DNA from: Fagopyrum homotropicum
Lineage: Eukaryota > Streptophyta > Magnoliopsida > Caryophyllales > Polygonaceae
Direction of reading: 5' to 3'
DNA length: 64,000 bases
NCBI GenBank assembly: GCA_033239125.1
Contig: BSWB01000005.1
Coordinates: 141,852,494 to 141,916,493, forward strand
In this document: positions 63,601 to 64,000 of the stretch, one piece after another
Layout of the letters: the number at the start of each line of letters is the position of its first letter
How positions within the stretch are numbered: position 1 is the stretch's first letter
The notes under the pieces: generated by a model
Databases searched by the model: none
The model's input: the letters and a program-made list of their open reading frames with translations, nothing else
What the model was told of the DNA's origin: nothing
Translations under genes and position numbers: made by a program

Positions 63601-64000
63601 CAGCTAAGGCCATCATTATCAACAAGACGAGTAATCCGATTCCGTCTTCTTCTGCCGTTAGCCTTTTGATGAAAGAAAGCGGTGTTTTTATCACCACTTT
63701 TAAACTCGTTAGCCCTAGCTCGCTGATACCAGTACATTTCTTCCTTGGTCATAAGGTCCCTTTCGCGAGCCTCGAGGTCTCTCCTACGCAGAATATTCGC
63801 ACCGTCCACCCCAATGTGGTGAATGCGCTTAAGCTCAGCTCTGACCTTCTTGAGTTCCTTACCGATGTTGCCAAAAGTAGCCTTGCTCCAGTCCTTTAAA
63901 TCGGTACAACACCGGTTTAACTTTCCAATCATTCCAGCATCAACCCTGCTACTCCCCGGATTACCCCATGCATTACGAATCACTTCCCCACACTGTTCGT
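60629..64000 (-). mobile_element. L1-type LINE, 3' part, runs off the window
   Basis: The T-run at 60627-60641 is the poly(A) tail of a minus-strand LINE. A single long ORF2 extends from the stop at 60654 to the window edge. The 5' part (endonuclease, ORF1) lies outside. Confidence 0.92.
60654..64000 (-). CDS. LINE ORF2: reverse transcriptase, zf-RVT and RNase H (partial, open)
   Basis: More than 1,110 codons with no stop, continuing in frame to base 64000. In order: a connector with WYQRARANEFKSGDKNTAFF; RT from about 63.3 to 62.5 kb with KAPGPDG, RPISLCNVIYKILAKVLANR, SAFIPGRLITDNV, LKLDMAKAYDRVEW (catalytic Asp of motif A), RGLRQGDPLSPFLFL, and FADDSVLF near 62.69 kb (motif C); then GLGFRNLKAFNLALLAKQSW; zf-RVT with CTLCGQLESVLHVFAHC near 61.45 kb; RNase H with FNCDAS, EGAEGAAIRWAL and CESDSEG. 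The last RNase H acidic position is His (NKPAHWLASL, usually AD.LA). The ORF is intact, so the insertion is recent or the element may still be active. It encodes the enzyme for target-primed reverse transcription. Confidence 0.95.
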   Translation of the reverse strand, partial: EQCGEVIRNAWGNPGSSRVDAGMIGKLNRCCTDLKDWSKATFGNIGKELKKVRAELKRIHHIGVDGANILRRRDLEARERDLMTKEEMYWYQRARANEFKSGDKNTAFFHQKANGRRRRNRITRLVDNDGLSWRSSAGKTRVAIDYFGDLFASATKGREGLPLPPLEVLGPEDNNQLMSPCTEAEIRRALFDMHPTKAPGPDGLPPLFYQRYWNVIGHEISQFIINLFNGELFPPSLNHMFISLIPKVNNPVRMKDLRPISLCNVIYKILAKVLANRLKRCLEKVISPSQSAFIPGRLITDNVIAAFELFHYMKSMAGKQGYMALKLDMAKAYDRVEWSYLCSCMKAMGFCDRWINLVMRCVSTVSFSVLMDGCPSPTFTPERGLRQGDPLSPFLFLICAEGLSSIIRQRETEGKIQGIRIARSAPRISHLFFADDSVLFTKASCQQSSEIVSILREYGEASGQQVNFAKSEASFSSNVNKERRDNIIDILGIREVSKHEKYLGLPTMVGRSKKVIFNNIRERVGKKIKGWKESFLSRAGKEVLLKAVVQAIPSFFMNCFELPQGVCDDIERMMRNFWWGSSADKRKIHWVCWDRLCLAKDRGGLGFRNLKAFNLALLAKQSWRLVTDQNSVLARLLKARYFPSGSIMDAQPGFRPSFIWRSILKGMDVLAKGLCWHVGNGASLRVWHDQWIPRPSSFRPLMCSRNVVSNARVIDLIDWDRASWRKDVVLETLGDIDGEIVLQLPLVSYELQDEPYWFFSNNGIFSVRSAYHMTMMEWESPSGTGVSSLGLDGQSIWNEVWKVKASPKVKDLVWRACNNALPCRKNLCLRKVPIDPWCTLCGQLESVLHVFAHCPGTCEVWKSVPCMDKLRSHASSILHWFDMASKRVSQDVLQAWAFTMWNLWRARNRLVFDGVRTSVSLISSDTLLLVGEFLASSPIGLLVPASGVVHTHSWSRPESGWIKFNCDASISSHGRCGIGVVGRNCLGMVLFAGAMTLEGGWSVEGAEGAAIRWALQVAISEGWSKIVCESDSEGIISKLSSDSCVRGPIGGIISAIRMEADRLSSCRWTHVRRMGNKPAHWLASLCPTASIIWNSFDVLPDELNLSLLDDVNEG

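Overview
This is nuclear DNA of a flowering plant, most likely a eudicot. The evidence is intron-rich genes with GT-AG borders, plant-specific families (phospholipase D delta, a NEP1-interacting RING protein, a DUF630/DUF632 protein, a clade D PP2C), an AT-rich background and many plant transposon types. I cannot name the species. Coordinates of spliced genes were worked out by hand from splice borders and protein similarity.

Layout. 1-960: 5' end of a chloroplast LTO1/VKOR-type gene (minus), running off the left edge. 1961-6447: complete ten-exon PLD delta gene (minus). 8.06-10.9 kb: an element with long terminal inverted repeats that carries intron-containing pieces of methionine synthase (MetE) and an opposite-strand TAF1 piece, i.e. 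a Pack-MULE-like gene-capture element. 11.5-19.2 kb: nested transposons: a PIF/Harbinger-type MITE, a hAT deletion derivative (8-bp target duplication) that contains a 2.65-kb solo LTR (5-bp duplication), then a second solo LTR of 2.55 kb (5-bp duplication). 19.2-37.8 kb: gene-free transposon debris: LINE tails, a hAT MITE, MITEs sitting in TA microsatellites, SINE-like tRNA-derived pieces, minisatellites and islands of CCGG/AACCG-type short motifs. A 5'-truncated LINE at 34.4-36.0 kb has a 15-bp target duplication.

38.1-39.9 kb: five-exon RING-H2 NEP1-interacting-protein-like gene (plus). 42.6-44.8 kb: four-exon DUF630/DUF632 gene (minus). 45-49.6 kb: MITEs, a fold-back element, a perfect 24-bp-arm hairpin and a LINE tail. 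50.5-54.5 kb: four-coding-exon clade D PP2C gene with a 5'-UTR intron (minus). 57.1-59.6 kb: a second copy of the 2.5-kb solo LTR family. 60.6-64.0 kb: 3' part of an apparently intact LINE (reverse transcriptase, zf-RVT, RNase H) running off the right edge.

The host genes are unrelated housekeeping or signalling loci and form no pathway cluster. Lipid signalling (PLD delta), the RING ligase and PP2C are all membrane or stress-signalling types, but proximity here implies nothing. The most interesting items are the gene-capturing element, and a stem-loop holding a U1-type splice donor that recurs in two diverged LTR families.
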